This document shows, one piece after another, positions 1 to 9,779 of a stretch of 32,339 nucleotides of DNA. Every line of letters starts with the position of its first letter. The first letter of the stretch is position 1. The stretch is from Candidatus Propionivibrio aalborgensis (GTDB lineage: Bacteria > Pseudomonadota > Gammaproteobacteria > Burkholderiales > Rhodocyclaceae): contig NZ_FLQY01000360.1 in NCBI RefSeq assembly GCF_900089945.1, positions 1 through 32,339 of the forward strand, written 5' to 3'. The translations under genes were made by a program, and so were the position numbers. A model generated the notes under the pieces. It had not been told where the DNA came from and ran no database searches. It worked only from the letters and a program-made list of their open reading frames with translations.

Positions 1-1
1 G

Positions 2-1045
2 GGTTTGGCTGCCTTGTTCGGGACGCTTGCCCATCGCGTATATACAATGCATAGAAGAACAGGCACGATGATGGAGCATCGTGTGCTGATCTTTGGTGCC
101 GGCCCAGTGGCTGAATCCGTAAGCAAGGTACTGAAACGGTCCGATCCAGATATACAGATCGTTGGTTACTATCCGAGCCCAACCGACACGGAAATATGCA
201 TTCCGGGTCAGCTTGTGTTGCCACGGGCCCAATCACTGTCGGACACGGCGTACGCCTTGAACGTTCACGAGATCATCATCGCTGTACGCGAGAGACGTGG
301 TGGTATTCTGCCTTTGCGAGAACTCCTCGACTGCAAGCTGTCAGGTGTTAATGTGCTTGATCTAGCCAGCTATTTTGAGCGGGCACTCGGCCAGATACGA
401 CTCGATTCCCTGCGAATTGGCTGGCTAATATTTGGCGAGGGTTTTCGGCAGGGGTGGCAGCGCACGTTTGTCAAGCGTCTGTTTGATATCGTCGCTGCTT
501 CGATTCTGCTCCTGCTCGCATTGCCCGTGATGCTCGTCACAGCACTGTTGATCGTGCTGGAGGACGGTTTCCCGGTATTCTATCGACAGGAACGCGTGGG
601 TTTGAATGGCCGCCTGTTTAATGTCATCAAGTTCCGCAGCATGCGAAAGGATGCTGAAAGCGACGGTAAGCCACGCTGGGCGACGGCGAATGATGATCGG
701 ACGACCCGAATTGGACGTATTGTCCGCAAGTTGCGTATTGATGAGTTGCCGCAGCTTTACAGCGTACTGACCGGTGATATGAGTCTGGTCGGTCCGCGTC
801 CGGAGCGTCCGTACTTTGTCGATCAGCTGACTCGTGAAATTCCGTTCTACGCGGTTCGTCACAGTGTCAAGCCTGGAGTAACCGGCTGGGCGCAAGTAAG
901 TTACCCCTACGGGGCCTCTGTTGATGATTCTATCCAGAAGCTCCAGTATGATCTTTACTATGTAAAGAACCACACTCTTTTTCTGGATATCGTGATCTTG
1001 TGCGAAACGGTAGTTGTGGTGCTTACCGGTAAGGGCGCTCAGTAG
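2..1045 (+). CDS. Exopolysaccharide sugar transferase, PEP-CTERM-system type (5' partial)
   Basis: Polyprenyl-phosphate sugar-1-phosphate transferase of the bacterial sugar transferase family (PF02397), which loads the first sugar of an exopolysaccharide repeat onto undecaprenyl phosphate at the inner membrane. Visible parts are a Rossmann-like GAGPVAESV segment near the start (CoA-binding-like N-terminal domain), a hydrophobic helix after KRLFDIV, then the conserved catalytic-domain motifs FNVIKFRSMRKDAE, LRIDELPQLYSVL, GDMSLVGPRPERP and KPGVTGWAQV. The reading frame is open to the left edge and the visible product is about 347 residues, whereas family members usually have about 450 or more, so the N-terminal membrane segments lie outside the window. 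The next gene, prsK, starts 57 bases downstream, as in XrtA/PEP-CTERM exopolysaccharide loci. The EpsB_2 (TIGR03013) subgroup is inferred from context; family membership is secure. Confidence 0.9.
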   Translation, partial: GLAALFGTLAHRVYTMHRRTGTMMEHRVLIFGAGPVAESVSKVLKRSDPDIQIVGYYPSPTDTEICIPGQLVLPRAQSLSDTAYALNVHEIIIAVRERRGGILPLRELLDCKLSGVNVLDLASYFERALGQIRLDSLRIGWLIFGEGFRQGWQRTFVKRLFDIVAASILLLLALPVMLVTALLIVLEDGFPVFYRQERVGLNGRLFNVIKFRSMRKDAESDGKPRWATANDDRTTRIGRIVRKLRIDELPQLYSVLTGDMSLVGPRPERPYFVDQLTREIPFYAVRHSVKPGVTGWAQVSYPYGASVDDSIQKLQYDLYYVKNHTLFLDIVILCETVVVVLTGKGAQ

Positions 1046-1086
1046 CGTCACTGTCCGCGGGTGAGTCGTATTCCGGAACGCAATCT

Positions 1087-1093
1087 GAGGAGG
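1087..1093 (+). promoter_or_regulatory. Ribosome binding site fixing the TTG start of prsK
   Basis: GAGGAGG lies 8 bases before a TTG codon at 1102. No ATG or GTG in frame is as well placed, so this strong Shine-Dalgarno sequence decides the start of the histidine kinase. Confidence 0.7.
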
Positions 1094-1101
1094 TTTGTCG
1101 G

Positions 1102-3225
1102 TTGGATGCCAGTGGAGAAGCAATTACAGTCTGGAGCTACGGACTTGCAGGCTTCGTCTACGCCGCATTTGCCATTTATCTGGCTTCAGGCTGGCGTGCC
1201 GGCTTGCGCAACCGCGCCTTGTTTAGTGCTGCGGTGTTTTGTGCGCTCTGGGGGATGGCTGGTCTTGCCTATGCCTTAACGGGGCAAACGGTATTCCTGG
1301 CGGGCGGCATGCTTGCCGACCTCTTCCGCTATGGCGGATGGTATTTCTTCCTGCTGGTGCTACTCGTTCCGGATTCTTCTCGCGAAGACCGCTTGCCGAA
1401 CCGCATTCGCTGGCTGGTTGGAGTGGCGCTTGCGTTGCTTCTGATTGGTCTTGCAGCACAAGTCATGGTCCTGCTGGGCATGAATGACTTCTTCCCGCCC
1501 ATGAGGCTAGTCATATTCGACTCGCTGGCGATGGCAGTGTTTGCACTGGTGCTCATTGAACAGCTGTTTCGCAACGTGTCACCTGATTGGCGTTGGGGCA
1601 TCAAACCATTGTGTATTGGCCTGGGCGGTGCTGCCCTGTTTGATTTGTATTTGTTCTCGGACGCATTGTTGTTCAGTAGGGTCGATGCGGATGCATTCAA
1701 TATCCGCGGCTTCGTGCACGCCTTGGTGGTGCCGCTGGTAGTCGTATCGGCTGTTCGCAGCAAAGACTGGAAAACCAGAATCGTATTATCCCAACGTGCC
1801 GCGCTGCAATCAGCGACTTTGCTTGCGGTTGGTGTGTACCTTCTGTTTGTATCCTTAGCCGGTTATTACGTGCGCTATTTTGGCGGCGATTGGGGGCGTG
1901 CCTTCCAGTTAGCCCTGTTGTTTGCGGCGCTGCTGCTGCTGGGCATGTTGAGCTTGTCGGGGTCAATGCGGGCCAGGTTCCGCGTTATGGTCGGCAAGCA
2001 TTTTTTCAGTTATCGCTACGATTATAGGGAAGAATGGCTTCGGTTTACCAATACCCTGTCATCTCAGGACGGTTTTGCAGAAATGGGGAGGCATGTGGTC
2101 AAAGGCTTGGCCGATATGGTCGAGAGCCCGGCCGGTGCGCTCTGGTTGAAAGATCCGACAGAGCGGTTTTTTGCGCAGGCAGCCTGTTGGCACATGCCCG
2201 CGTCGTCTGCGACTGAAGATGCCGATAGCAAGTTATGTCAGTTTTTGCTTGACAGTGGCTGGGTAATCAATCTTGAGGAGTACCGTTCTCTGCCACGTCG
2301 CTACGACCATCTTGATCTTCCTGTCTGGCTGGTCGAAGTGCCAAATGCCTGGTTGGTAGTTCCTCTGGCGACGGGCAGCGAAATGACCGGCTTCGTCGTT
2401 CTATCAACGGCACGTACGAAGATCGACGTCAACTGGGAGGTGAACGATCTTCTGAAGACGGCTGGCCGGCAAGCCGGGGCATTTCTGGGGCAGATGCAGG
2501 CGACTGAGGCATTGTTGGAGTCGCGTAAATTTGACGCCTTCAACCGAATGTCCGCTTTTGTTGTACACGACTTGAAGAACATTATTGCTCAATTGTCGCT
2601 TATGCTGAAGAATGCTGAACGCCATCGGGATAATCCTGAATTCCAACAGGATATGCTTGCGACTGTAGAGCATTCGGTCGAACGTATGCGGCAATTGATG
2701 ATGCAGTTACGCGAAGGCGCGACACCGATTGACAGTCCACGCGGTATTGACCTTGGTGGTGTCATCCGACGTATCCAGGCGGCCAAGGCAGGGCAGGGTC
2801 GCCATCTGGAGATCGATCTGATTGATAAGGTAGTTGCCAAGGGGCACGAAGATAGAGTCGAGCGAGTGATCGGACACATTGTGCAGAATGCGCTGGACGC
2901 TACCGAAAATGGTGGACGGGTTTGGGTCAGACTGGAGCGCCAGGGAGATCATGCCATGGTCGAGGTCGGTGATACAGGCAGCGGCATGTCGCCGGAATTC
3001 TTGCGCGAACGCTTGTTCAAGCCCTTCCAAACGACCAAGCCGGCGGGTATGGGCATTGGCGCATATGAGAGCTTCCAGTACGTGCACGAATTGGGTGGCA
3101 AGATTTCCGTGGATAGTGCAATCAACGTCGGGACTCAGGTGAGTTTGCTATTGCCCTTGTTTGATGCTGGTGTCGAAATGGGAGCTGATTTGGATTCAGA
3201 ACGGATGCATGAGGAATCCAAATGA
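1102..3225 (+). CDS. prsK: PEP-CTERM system sensor histidine kinase PrsK
   Basis: Membrane histidine kinase (707 residues), partner of the sigma-54 activator PrsR encoded next. Residues 1 to about 300 are a run of hydrophobic segments with roughly eight predicted helices and short loops. A GAF-like sensing region follows at about 310-470. The phosphoacceptor box has FVVHDLKN with His489, the N box has IVQNALDATE with Asn596, and the ATP lid has DTGSGMS from Asp624 and GMGIGAYES. The VHDLKN and GMGIGAYE versions are typical of PrsK (TIGR02916). The TTG start is chosen from the GAGGAGG eight bases upstream. It overlaps prsR by four bases (ATGA), so the pair is translationally coupled. In related floc-forming bacteria PrsK-PrsR with RpoN controls PEP-CTERM protein genes; that role here is inferred from homology. 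The signal sensed is unknown. Confidence 0.93.
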   Translation: MDASGEAITVWSYGLAGFVYAAFAIYLASGWRAGLRNRALFSAAVFCALWGMAGLAYALTGQTVFLAGGMLADLFRYGGWYFFLLVLLVPDSSREDRLPNRIRWLVGVALALLLIGLAAQVMVLLGMNDFFPPMRLVIFDSLAMAVFALVLIEQLFRNVSPDWRWGIKPLCIGLGGAALFDLYLFSDALLFSRVDADAFNIRGFVHALVVPLVVVSAVRSKDWKTRIVLSQRAALQSATLLAVGVYLLFVSLAGYYVRYFGGDWGRAFQLALLFAALLLLGMLSLSGSMRARFRVMVGKHFFSYRYDYREEWLRFTNTLSSQDGFAEMGRHVVKGLADMVESPAGALWLKDPTERFFAQAACWHMPASSATEDADSKLCQFLLDSGWVINLEEYRSLPRRYDHLDLPVWLVEVPNAWLVVPLATGSEMTGFVVLSTARTKIDVNWEVNDLLKTAGRQAGAFLGQMQATEALLESRKFDAFNRMSAFVVHDLKNIIAQLSLMLKNAERHRDNPEFQQDMLATVEHSVERMRQLMMQLREGATPIDSPRGIDLGGVIRRIQAAKAGQGRHLEIDLIDKVVAKGHEDRVERVIGHIVQNALDATENGGRVWVRLERQGDHAMVEVGDTGSGMSPEFLRERLFKPFQTTKPAGMGIGAYESFQYVHELGGKISVDSAINVGTQVSLLLPLFDAGVEMGADLDSERMHEESK

Positions 3226-4580
3226 GTTCGGAGAGATTGAATCACCTGTTAATCGTGGAGGATGACCCTTCCCTACAAAAGCAGATTCGCTGGGCTTTCG
3301 ATCAATATGAGACACTCACGGCAGATGATCGCGAGAGTGCGCTTGTCCAGGTGCAGCGTTTTATGCCGCCGGTCGTCACAATGGATCTCGGCCTGCCACC
3401 CGATGCCGATTCTGTTTCCGAGGGCTTCAAGTTACTCGAGCAAATTTTGTCGATCGCTCCCGAGACCAAGGTTATTGTCCTGACCGGCCAGAATGACCGG
3501 GCCAACGCGCTGCGTGCTATCGGCTTGGGTGCCTATGATTTTTTTGCAAAGCCGTTTGAGATCGATCTGTTGGGATTGACGATAGAACGCGCCTACCGTC
3601 TCTATGAACTCCAGCAAGAGAACAACCGCTTGCAGCTTATGCAGCAGCCGGATGTCTTGTCGGGACTGATTTCCCGGGACCCCGAGGTCTTGAAGGTATG
3701 TCGTACGGTTGAAAAGGTTGCGATTAGCGACGCAACCGTGCTGGTGTTGGGCGAGAGCGGAACGGGCAAGGAATTGATTGCACGCGGGGTTCATGCTGCA
3801 TCCGCGAGGCGGGGAGAGCGCTTCGTTGCCATTAACTGTGCCGCGATCCCGGAGAATCTGCTGGAAAGCGAGCTGTTCGGCTACGAGAAAGGTGCTTTTA
3901 CTGGTGCCGCCAAAACGACACCAGGCAAGATTGAGACGGCAAACCGCGGCACCTTGATGCTCGATGAAATAGGCGATTTGCCACATTCGCTGCAGGCGAA
4001 ACTGTTACGATTCCTGCAGGAACGGGTTGTTGAACGCATTGGTGGGCGACAGGAGATTCCGGTTGACGTCCGTATTGTGTGCGCAACGCACCAGGACCTG
4101 AAAGCATTGATAAAGGAAGGCCGGTTTCGTGAAGACCTCTATTACCGTCTGGCAGAAATCATCGTACTCATTCCACCTTTGCGCGCACGCCAGGGCGATG
4201 CGGCGTTGCTGGCACACGCTTTTGTACGCCGGTTTGCTGAAGAGCAGAATCGCGGTGCCATGACCTTGCGTGAGGACGCTTTGCGAATCATTGAGACGTA
4301 TTCTTGGCCAGGCAATGTTCGAGAGCTTGAAAACTGTATTAAGCGTGCGGTCATCATGGCGGATGGAAATCAGATTACTGTGGACGACATTGGTCTTGAG
4401 GAGGTGCAGAATGAGAGCGAGGCGAGGCTGGATATCCGTCAAGCACGCGAGGATGCTGAGAAACGTGTCGTCATAACTGCCTTGGGGCGTGCTGATGGGA
4501 ATGTGCATAAAGCAGCCGAAATGCTGGGTGTCAGCAGGCCGACGCTTTACGATTTGATGCATCGGTTTGGAATGAAGTAA
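3222..4580 (+). CDS. prsR: PEP-CTERM-box sigma-54-dependent response regulator PrsR
   Basis: NtrC-type enhancer-binding protein (452 residues). The N-terminal receiver domain (about 5-125) has the acidic pair Asp14/Asp15, phosphoacceptor Asp55 in VTMDLGLP, and Lys110 in FFAKPF. The AAA+ domain follows with Walker A GESGTGKE (177-184), the sigma-54 contact loop GAFTGA (224-229), Walker B LMLDEIGDLP and the SWPGNVRELEN region. A Fis-type helix-turn-helix ends the protein (AAEMLGVSRPTLYDLMHRF). All key residues are present, so it should activate RpoN promoters when phosphorylated by PrsK. This family (TIGR02915) goes with exosortase/PEP-CTERM loci. A sigma-54-like promoter at 11640-11653 in this window is a possible target. 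The start overlaps the prsK stop by four bases. Confidence 0.95.
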   Translation: MSSERLNHLLIVEDDPSLQKQIRWAFDQYETLTADDRESALVQVQRFMPPVVTMDLGLPPDADSVSEGFKLLEQILSIAPETKVIVLTGQNDRANALRAIGLGAYDFFAKPFEIDLLGLTIERAYRLYELQQENNRLQLMQQPDVLSGLISRDPEVLKVCRTVEKVAISDATVLVLGESGTGKELIARGVHAASARRGERFVAINCAAIPENLLESELFGYEKGAFTGAAKTTPGKIETANRGTLMLDEIGDLPHSLQAKLLRFLQERVVERIGGRQEIPVDVRIVCATHQDLKALIKEGRFREDLYYRLAEIIVLIPPLRARQGDAALLAHAFVRRFAEEQNRGAMTLREDALRIIETYSWPGNVRELENCIKRAVIMADGNQITVDDIGLEEVQNESEARLDIRQAREDAEKRVVITALGRADGNVHKAAEMLGVSRPTLYDLMHRFGMK

Positions 4581-4621
4581 GTTCGGAATTGATTAACATT
4601 TACCGTTTTAATGGGGCATAT

Positions 4622-7396
4622 ATGACAATTCGGAAATATGTGAATAAGGCTGCTGCATCAACGCTGCTGGTTGCCATGATTTTGGCCGGATGTGGAGGTG
4701 AAACACCTGAGTCCATGCTGGCCTCAGCCAGGAACTATATGGCAAATAACGACAACAAGGCAGCGGCGATTCAGTTGAAGAATGCCCTACAAAAAAACCC
4801 GGATCTGGGTGAGGCACGGTTCTTACTGGGCAAGACTCTGCTTGATGGCGGAGAATCGACGTCTGCGGAAATAGAGTTGCGCAAGGCAAAAGATCTTAAC
4901 TACTCGGCTGATCAGGTGGTGCCTTTACTGGCGCGCACTCAACTTATGCTGGGGCAACCCAAGAAGGTTACCGAGGATCTAGCCAAGGTTCAGTTGACGT
5001 CACCGGAAAGCAAGGCCGATCTGTTGGTTACTACAGGTCAGGCCTACTTGATGATGGGGAATATCGATGCCAGCCAGACCGCCTTTGATGAAGCCCTGAC
5101 CGCTGTTCCAGGTTATGGCCCTGCGCTCGTCGGGCAGGCACGAATCAAGGCGGTGAAGCGGGATCTGCCAGGGGCTCTAGCTTTGCTGGAATCTGCTCTC
5201 GAAAAGTCTCCCAAGCTTTACGATGCGTGGCAGCTCAAGGGGGATATCCTGTATGCACAGGGCGACGCCAAGGGGGCAACGGAAGCCTATCGCAAGGCGC
5301 TGGAAGGCAAGGCTGATTACCTGCCGGCGCATTCTTCACTGGTCACCCGTTTCTTACAGGACGGCAGTCTGGACGAAGCTGGCAAGCAACTTGAGGCAAT
5401 GAAAAAAGTTGCTCCACAACATCCGCAGACCATTCTTTTGCAGGCCCAGCTTTCGTATCGGCAGAAGAACTTCAAGGCAGCTCAGGAATCTGTTCAGAAA
5501 TATCTTGGCGCGATCCCCGACAGTACGCTTGGGCTGCAATTGGCCGGGGCCATAGAGTACGAATTGAAATCGTATTCGATGGCCGAGACCTACCTGACGA
5601 AAGTATTGTCAAAGACTCCGGAGCTGGGTTTGGCACGCCGCATCCTGATTGCCAGCTATTTGCGGAGTGGACAGCCGGCCAAGGCGCTCGCCACCCTGCA
5701 ACCCGTTCTGGACAAAATCGAGAAGGATTCGAACATGCTGGCACTGGCCGGAGAGGTGTACATGCAGAACGGTGATGCTGAAAAGGCAGGAGATTACTTT
5801 TCAAAAGCTGCAGCTCTGGATCCCACGAATATTGGCAAACGTACTGCGGTTGCGCTTTCGCAACTGGTAGAGGGGGAAACCAGTACCGCGTATCGCGAAC
5901 TGGAAGAGATCGCGTCCGTCGATACCGGTATCAAAGCGGATATGGCTTTGATTGCGTCGCAGCTCAGGAGCCGCAAATTCGATCAGGCTCTGAAGTCTAT
6001 TGCTGGCCTTGAGAAGAAGCAGCCGGAGAATCCTTTGGCGCCGTATCTGCGCGGCATCGCACTACTTGGAAAAGCAGACAAGCCTGCTGCAAGTAAGAGC
6101 TTTGAGCAAGCCTTGGTGATGAACCCGGCTTATTTTCCAGCAGCAGCCATTCTGGCCAATCTCGATATGGCTGACAAAAAGCCTGAGGATGCAAAGAAAC
6201 GCTTTGAAGGAGTGTTGGCCAAGGATCCAAAGAACGTACAGGCCTTGCTTGCCTTGGCGGAGCTGCGAGCCAAGACGGGAGGAAAGCTTGATGAAGTGGC
6301 TGGCCTGATCGACAAGGCGATTGTTGCGAATCCTTCGGAAGCCGCCCCGCGAATTGCGCTGATCGGGATTTATATGGGCGCCAAGGAGACCAAGAAGGCG
6401 CTCGTAGCGGCTCAGGATGCACTTGCTGTATTGCCAAACCACCCACAAGTTCTCGACGCGGCGGGTCGTGCCCAGCAGGCGGCAGGGGAATTCAATCAGG
6501 CGCTGGCGACTTATGGCAAGCTGGCTACGTTGGCGCCCAATTCACCACAGCCCTATCTGCGCATGGCCGAGATTCAGGTGGCGGCCAAGAACAAAGAGGC
6601 CGCCATGCAGGATTTACGCAAGGCGCTTTCCGTTAAGTCGGATTCTGTCGAAGCGCAGCGCGGAATCATGATGCTGGATCTTGACGCCGGGCGCACGGCC
6701 GAGGCCCTTGCCATGGCCCGGCAGATACAGAAACAGCGCCCGAAAGAAGCTGTGGGTTATATGCTTGAAGGTGATGCTCATGCGTTGAAAAAATCATGGA
6801 ATGAGGCAGCGACCGCTTACCGTAATGGTTTGAAGCAAAATAGTGAAACCGCGCTGGCGGTCAAGTTGCATGCCGTTTTGGTCGCGGGCGGTGGGTCTGG
6901 CGAAGCTGACAGGTTTGCCGACAGTTGGATAAAGGAACACGCAAAAGATTTGCAGTTCCGACTTTATCTGGCCGAAGCCGCGACAGCACGCAAGGATTAC
7001 GCAACAGCAAGCAAGCACTATCGAGTTTTGGTTGATGCCCAGCCGAATAATCCTGCGACACTGAACAATCTGGCTTGGGCCTTGGCACAGAACAAGGATC
7101 CAAAAGCCATTGAGTTTGCTGAAAAGGCGAATAAATTGGCGCCTGATCAGCCTGCTTTGATGGACACCCTCGGGGTTCTGCTGGTTGACAAAGGTGATAC
7201 TGCACGCGGTCTTGAGTTACTGCAGAAAGCCGTCAGCCTTGCTCCGCAGAGCGCCTTGATTCGTTTCAACTTTGCGAAAGCACTGGTCAAGGCCGGGAAG
7301 AAAGACGAGGCGAAAAGAGAACTGGATGAACTGGCCAAATTAGGCGACAAATTTCCAGCACAGGCCGAAGTAGCCAAATTGTTGCAGGGGCTGTGA
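4622..7396 (+). CDS. prsT: PEP-CTERM system TPR-repeat lipoprotein PrsT
   Basis: Large lipoprotein (924 residues) made almost wholly of tetratricopeptide repeats, the family TIGR02917 found beside prsK/prsR. Residues 1-24 are a lipoprotein signal (basic n-region, hydrophobic core, lipobox LAGC with lipidated Cys24). Gly follows the Cys, so outer-membrane sorting is expected. About twenty or more 34-residue TPR units with alternating A-helix and P-x-x-P spacing (for example APQHPQTILLQAQLSYRQ and APNSPQPYLRMAEIQ) follow to the C-terminus. It is probably a periplasmic scaffold for polysaccharide assembly or export; its exact role is not known. The ATG at 4622 is chosen over an in-frame TTG at 4589 because it has GGGG five bases upstream and gives a proper lipoprotein signal. 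It starts 41 bases after prsR. Confidence 0.92.
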   Translation: MTIRKYVNKAAASTLLVAMILAGCGGETPESMLASARNYMANNDNKAAAIQLKNALQKNPDLGEARFLLGKTLLDGGESTSAEIELRKAKDLNYSADQVVPLLARTQLMLGQPKKVTEDLAKVQLTSPESKADLLVTTGQAYLMMGNIDASQTAFDEALTAVPGYGPALVGQARIKAVKRDLPGALALLESALEKSPKLYDAWQLKGDILYAQGDAKGATEAYRKALEGKADYLPAHSSLVTRFLQDGSLDEAGKQLEAMKKVAPQHPQTILLQAQLSYRQKNFKAAQESVQKYLGAIPDSTLGLQLAGAIEYELKSYSMAETYLTKVLSKTPELGLARRILIASYLRSGQPAKALATLQPVLDKIEKDSNMLALAGEVYMQNGDAEKAGDYFSKAAALDPTNIGKRTAVALSQLVEGETSTAYRELEEIASVDTGIKADMALIASQLRSRKFDQALKSIAGLEKKQPENPLAPYLRGIALLGKADKPAASKSFEQALVMNPAYFPAAAILANLDMADKKPEDAKKRFEGVLAKDPKNVQALLALAELRAKTGGKLDEVAGLIDKAIVANPSEAAPRIALIGIYMGAKETKKALVAAQDALAVLPNHPQVLDAAGRAQQAAGEFNQALATYGKLATLAPNSPQPYLRMAEIQVAAKNKEAAMQDLRKALSVKSDSVEAQRGIMMLDLDAGRTAEALAMARQIQKQRPKEAVGYMLEGDAHALKKSWNEAATAYRNGLKQNSETALAVKLHAVLVAGGGSGEADRFADSWIKEHAKDLQFRLYLAEAATARKDYATASKHYRVLVDAQPNNPATLNNLAWALAQNKDPKAIEFAEKANKLAPDQPALMDTLGVLLVDKGDTARGLELLQKAVSLAPQSALIRFNFAKALVKAGKKDEAKRELDELAKLGDKFPAQAEVAKLLQGL

Positions 7397-7447
7397 CGAT
7401 TGTGCGCTCTGTATTTATCTTGAATTTTTACAAGGGTTGAGGAAGTC

Positions 7448-8728
7448 ATGACTATCGTTGCTGTCGTTGGGTTGGGTTATGTCGGTTTGCCGCTGGCTGT
7501 AGAATTCGGCAAAAAAAGCCGAACTGTGGGTTTTGATTTATCGGCGAACAAAATTGCGAGTTATAAAAAACACGTTGATCCGACGGGTGAAGTCAGCGGG
7601 GAGGATCTGAAGTCTGCGTCTTTTCTGGAATTAAGCTCTGATCCGGTCGTTCTAAAGGAAGCCGACTTCATCATTGTCGCCGTTCCGACACCGGTTGATG
7701 AGGCCCATCAACCTGATTTCAGGCCGTTGATCGGCTCGTCGGAATCTGTGGGGAAAAATCTGAAGCGTGGTGCAACTGTAGTTTTTGAATCAACAGTTTA
7801 TCCTGGCGCAACCGAAGAAATCTGCATTCCGATCATCGAGAAGTATTCCGGGATGAAGTGGAAGCTGGATTTTTTCGTCGGCTATTCGCCCGAGCGCATT
7901 AACCCCGGTGACAAGGAGCGTACTTTGACGAAGATCGTCAAAGTGGTGTCAGGAGATACTCCGGAGACACTTGAGCGTGTTAGCCAAATGTACGCCAGCG
8001 TTATAACCGCTGGTGTCTACCCGGCCTCCAGCATCAAGGTGGCTGAGGCCGCCAAGGTCATCGAGAACACTCAACGCGACCTCAACATTGCACTGATGAA
8101 CGAGTTGGCAATCATCTTCGATCGTATCGGTATTGATACCCAGGAAGTTCTGCAAGCGGCCGGCAGCAAGTGGAATTTCCTGCCTTTCCATCCGGGCCTT
8201 GTCGGCGGGCACTGTATTGGTGTCGACCCCTACTATCTGACGCACAAGGCTGAGATGCTTGGCTACCATCCAGAAGTTATTCTGGCCGGTCGGCGCATCA
8301 ATGACGGCATGGGTAAGTTTATCGCGGAACAGACGGTAAAGAATCTGGTTCGTAACGGATGGCAGGTCAAAGATGCGCCGATCATCGTTCTTGGCCTGAC
8401 TTTCAAGGAGGACTGTCCTGACCTGCGCAATTCTCGCGTAATTGACGTGATCCGCGAACTTCAGTCCTACGGTGCTAATGTCATTGTTCATGACCCGGTG
8501 GCCGATGCCGATGAAGCAAGGCATGAGTACGGGGTGGATTTGATTGCATGGGAGAATCTGCCAGCGTCTGCTGCCATCGTAGCTGCCGTCGCTCACAAAG
8601 AGTTCAAGAGTCGGCCACTGTCTGATTACGTCGACAAGTTGCAGAAAGCCGGTGTGCTCACCGATGTGAAGAGCACGTTTGACGAGGCACAACTGGTTTC
8701 TCGTGGAGTGACAGTGTGGCGTCTGTGA
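7448..8728 (+). CDS. tviB: UDP-N-acetylhexosamine 6-dehydrogenase (TviB/WbpO type)
   Basis: Nucleotide-sugar dehydrogenase (426 residues) oxidising C6 of a UDP-HexNAc to the uronic acid with two NAD+, supplying a HexNAcA precursor for exopolysaccharide. The NAD-binding Rossmann motif [12 protein letters not shown] is at the N-terminus. The catalytic Cys256 is in [17 protein letters not shown], and the C-terminal UDP-binding domain begins near [18 protein letters not shown]. The [12 protein letters not shown] and [15 protein letters not shown] wording fits the UDP-GlcNAc/GalNAc branch (TviB, WbpO, TIGR03026) better than UDP-glucose dehydrogenase (Ugd). It is preceded by GGGTTGAGGAAG and overlaps the next gene by 13 bases. 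An adjacent TviC-type epimerase supports the assignment. Exact substrate is inferred, not seen. Confidence 0.9.
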   Translation: MTIVAVVGLGYVGLPLAVEFGKKSRTVGFDLSANKIASYKKHVDPTGEVSGEDLKSASFLELSSDPVVLKEADFIIVAVPTPVDEAHQPDFRPLIGSSESVGKNLKRGATVVFESTVYPGATEEICIPIIEKYSGMKWKLDFFVGYSPERINPGDKERTLTKIVKVVSGDTPETLERVSQMYASVITAGVYPASSIKVAEAAKVIENTQRDLNIALMNELAIIFDRIGIDTQEVLQAAGSKWNFLPFHPGLVGGHCIGVDPYYLTHKAEMLGYHPEVILAGRRINDGMGKFIAEQTVKNLVRNGWQVKDAPIIVLGLTFKEDCPDLRNSRVIDVIRELQSYGANVIVHDPVADADEARHEYGVDLIAWENLPASAAIVAAVAHKEFKSRPLSDYVDKLQKAGVLTDVKSTFDEAQLVSRGVTVWRL

Positions 8729-9777
8729 GTTCAGCCATCAATCTGATTAGTCAGCGCCTGCAGGCACAACCAGCGCGCTGGCTGGTGACCGGATGCGCCG
8801 GGTTTATCGGATCTCATCTGGTTGAAACCTTACTCAAACTTGATCAGACGGTTGTTGGACTGGATAATTTCGCGACCGGACATCACCGTAACCTTGATGA
8901 GGTCAAGGCACTGGTTTCTTCCGGACAGTGGCAGAAATTCCGATTCATGGAAGCGGATATTCGCAATCCTGAAGCTTGCCGACAGGCATGCAAGGGAGTC
9001 GATTTTGTCCTGCATCAAGCGGCGCTGGGTTCTGTTCCCCGCTCACTCGCAGATCCATTGGCGACCAATGCGGCAAATATTGATGGCTTCCTGAACATGC
9101 TGGTGGCGGCGCGCGACGCAAAGGTCAGGCGGTTTGTCTACGCCGCTTCAAGTTCAACCTACGGAGATTATCCTGACTTGCCTAAGGTGGAAGAAACCAT
9201 TGGTCGGCCATTGTCTCCGTATGCCGTGACCAAGCTGGTCAACGAGCTCTATGCTGAAGTGTTCGGACGTTGCTACGGCTTTTCATCGATCGGGCTACGC
9301 TATTTCAATGTATTTGGGACCCGACAGGATCCAGAAGGTGCTTACGCTGCGGTTATTCCGCGTTGGACGCGAGCCATGCTGCTGGGTGAAGAAGTGAAAA
9401 TCAACGGTGACGGTGATACGAGTCGCGATTTTTGCTTTGTGGCCAATGCGGTTCAAGCCAATCTTCTGGCCGCAACGACGGAGAACCCGGAGGCGGTGAA
9501 TCAAGTCTATAACGTTGCTCTGGATGATCGCACGTCGCTGAATCGCCTGTTTGAAATGCTGCGTGCAGTGCTTGCCGAGACCAGACCTGAGCTTGGGGAG
9601 CTGAAACCCGTTTATAGAGAATTTCGCCCTGGGGATGTACGTCATTCCCAGGCGGATATAGCGAAAGCGAGACGCTTGCTTGGTTACGCGCCGACGCACC
9701 GGCTGGACGAAGGTATTCGTGTCGCCATGCCTTGGTATGTATCTCAGTTTACGGAATCGGCGTATTGCGGAGTCTGA
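8716..9777 (+). CDS. tviC: UDP-N-acetylhexosamine 4-epimerase (TviC/WbpP type)
   Basis: Extended short-chain dehydrogenase/reductase (353 residues) that epimerises C4 of a UDP-HexNAc(A). The N-terminal nucleotide-binding motif is [13 protein letters not shown], with [12 protein letters not shown] after beta-2. The catalytic set is the Ser run in AASSSTYGD and Tyr169-x3-Lys173 in [38 protein letters not shown] is typical of WbpP/TviC. The GTG at 8716 lies 7 bases after GGAG. A second GTG at 8725 would give a start only three residues shorter, so the exact start is open. It overlaps tviB by 13 bases, so the two enzymes are coupled and probably make UDP-GalNAcA-type sugar for the polymer. Confidence 0.9.
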   Translation: MASVSSAINLISQRLQAQPARWLVTGCAGFIGSHLVETLLKLDQTVVGLDNFATGHHRNLDEVKALVSSGQWQKFRFMEADIRNPEACRQACKGVDFVLHQAALGSVPRSLADPLATNAANIDGFLNMLVAARDAKVRRFVYAASSSTYGDYPDLPKVEETIGRPLSPYAVTKLVNELYAEVFGRCYGFSSIGLRYFNVFGTRQDPEGAYAAVIPRWTRAMLLGEEVKINGDGDTSRDFCFVANAVQANLLAATTENPEAVNQVYNVALDDRTSLNRLFEMLRAVLAETRPELGELKPVYREFRPGDVRHSQADIAKARRLLGYAPTHRLDEGIRVAMPWYVSQFTESAYCGV

Positions 9778-9779
9778 TT

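Noticed and set aside
7416-7432. TATCTTGAATTTTTACA, 12 of 17 identical to the candidate PrsR element at 11536
   Set aside because: It sits only 15 bases before the tviB start with no sigma-54 promoter downstream, and most of the identity is a T-rich run, so chance is the simpler reading.
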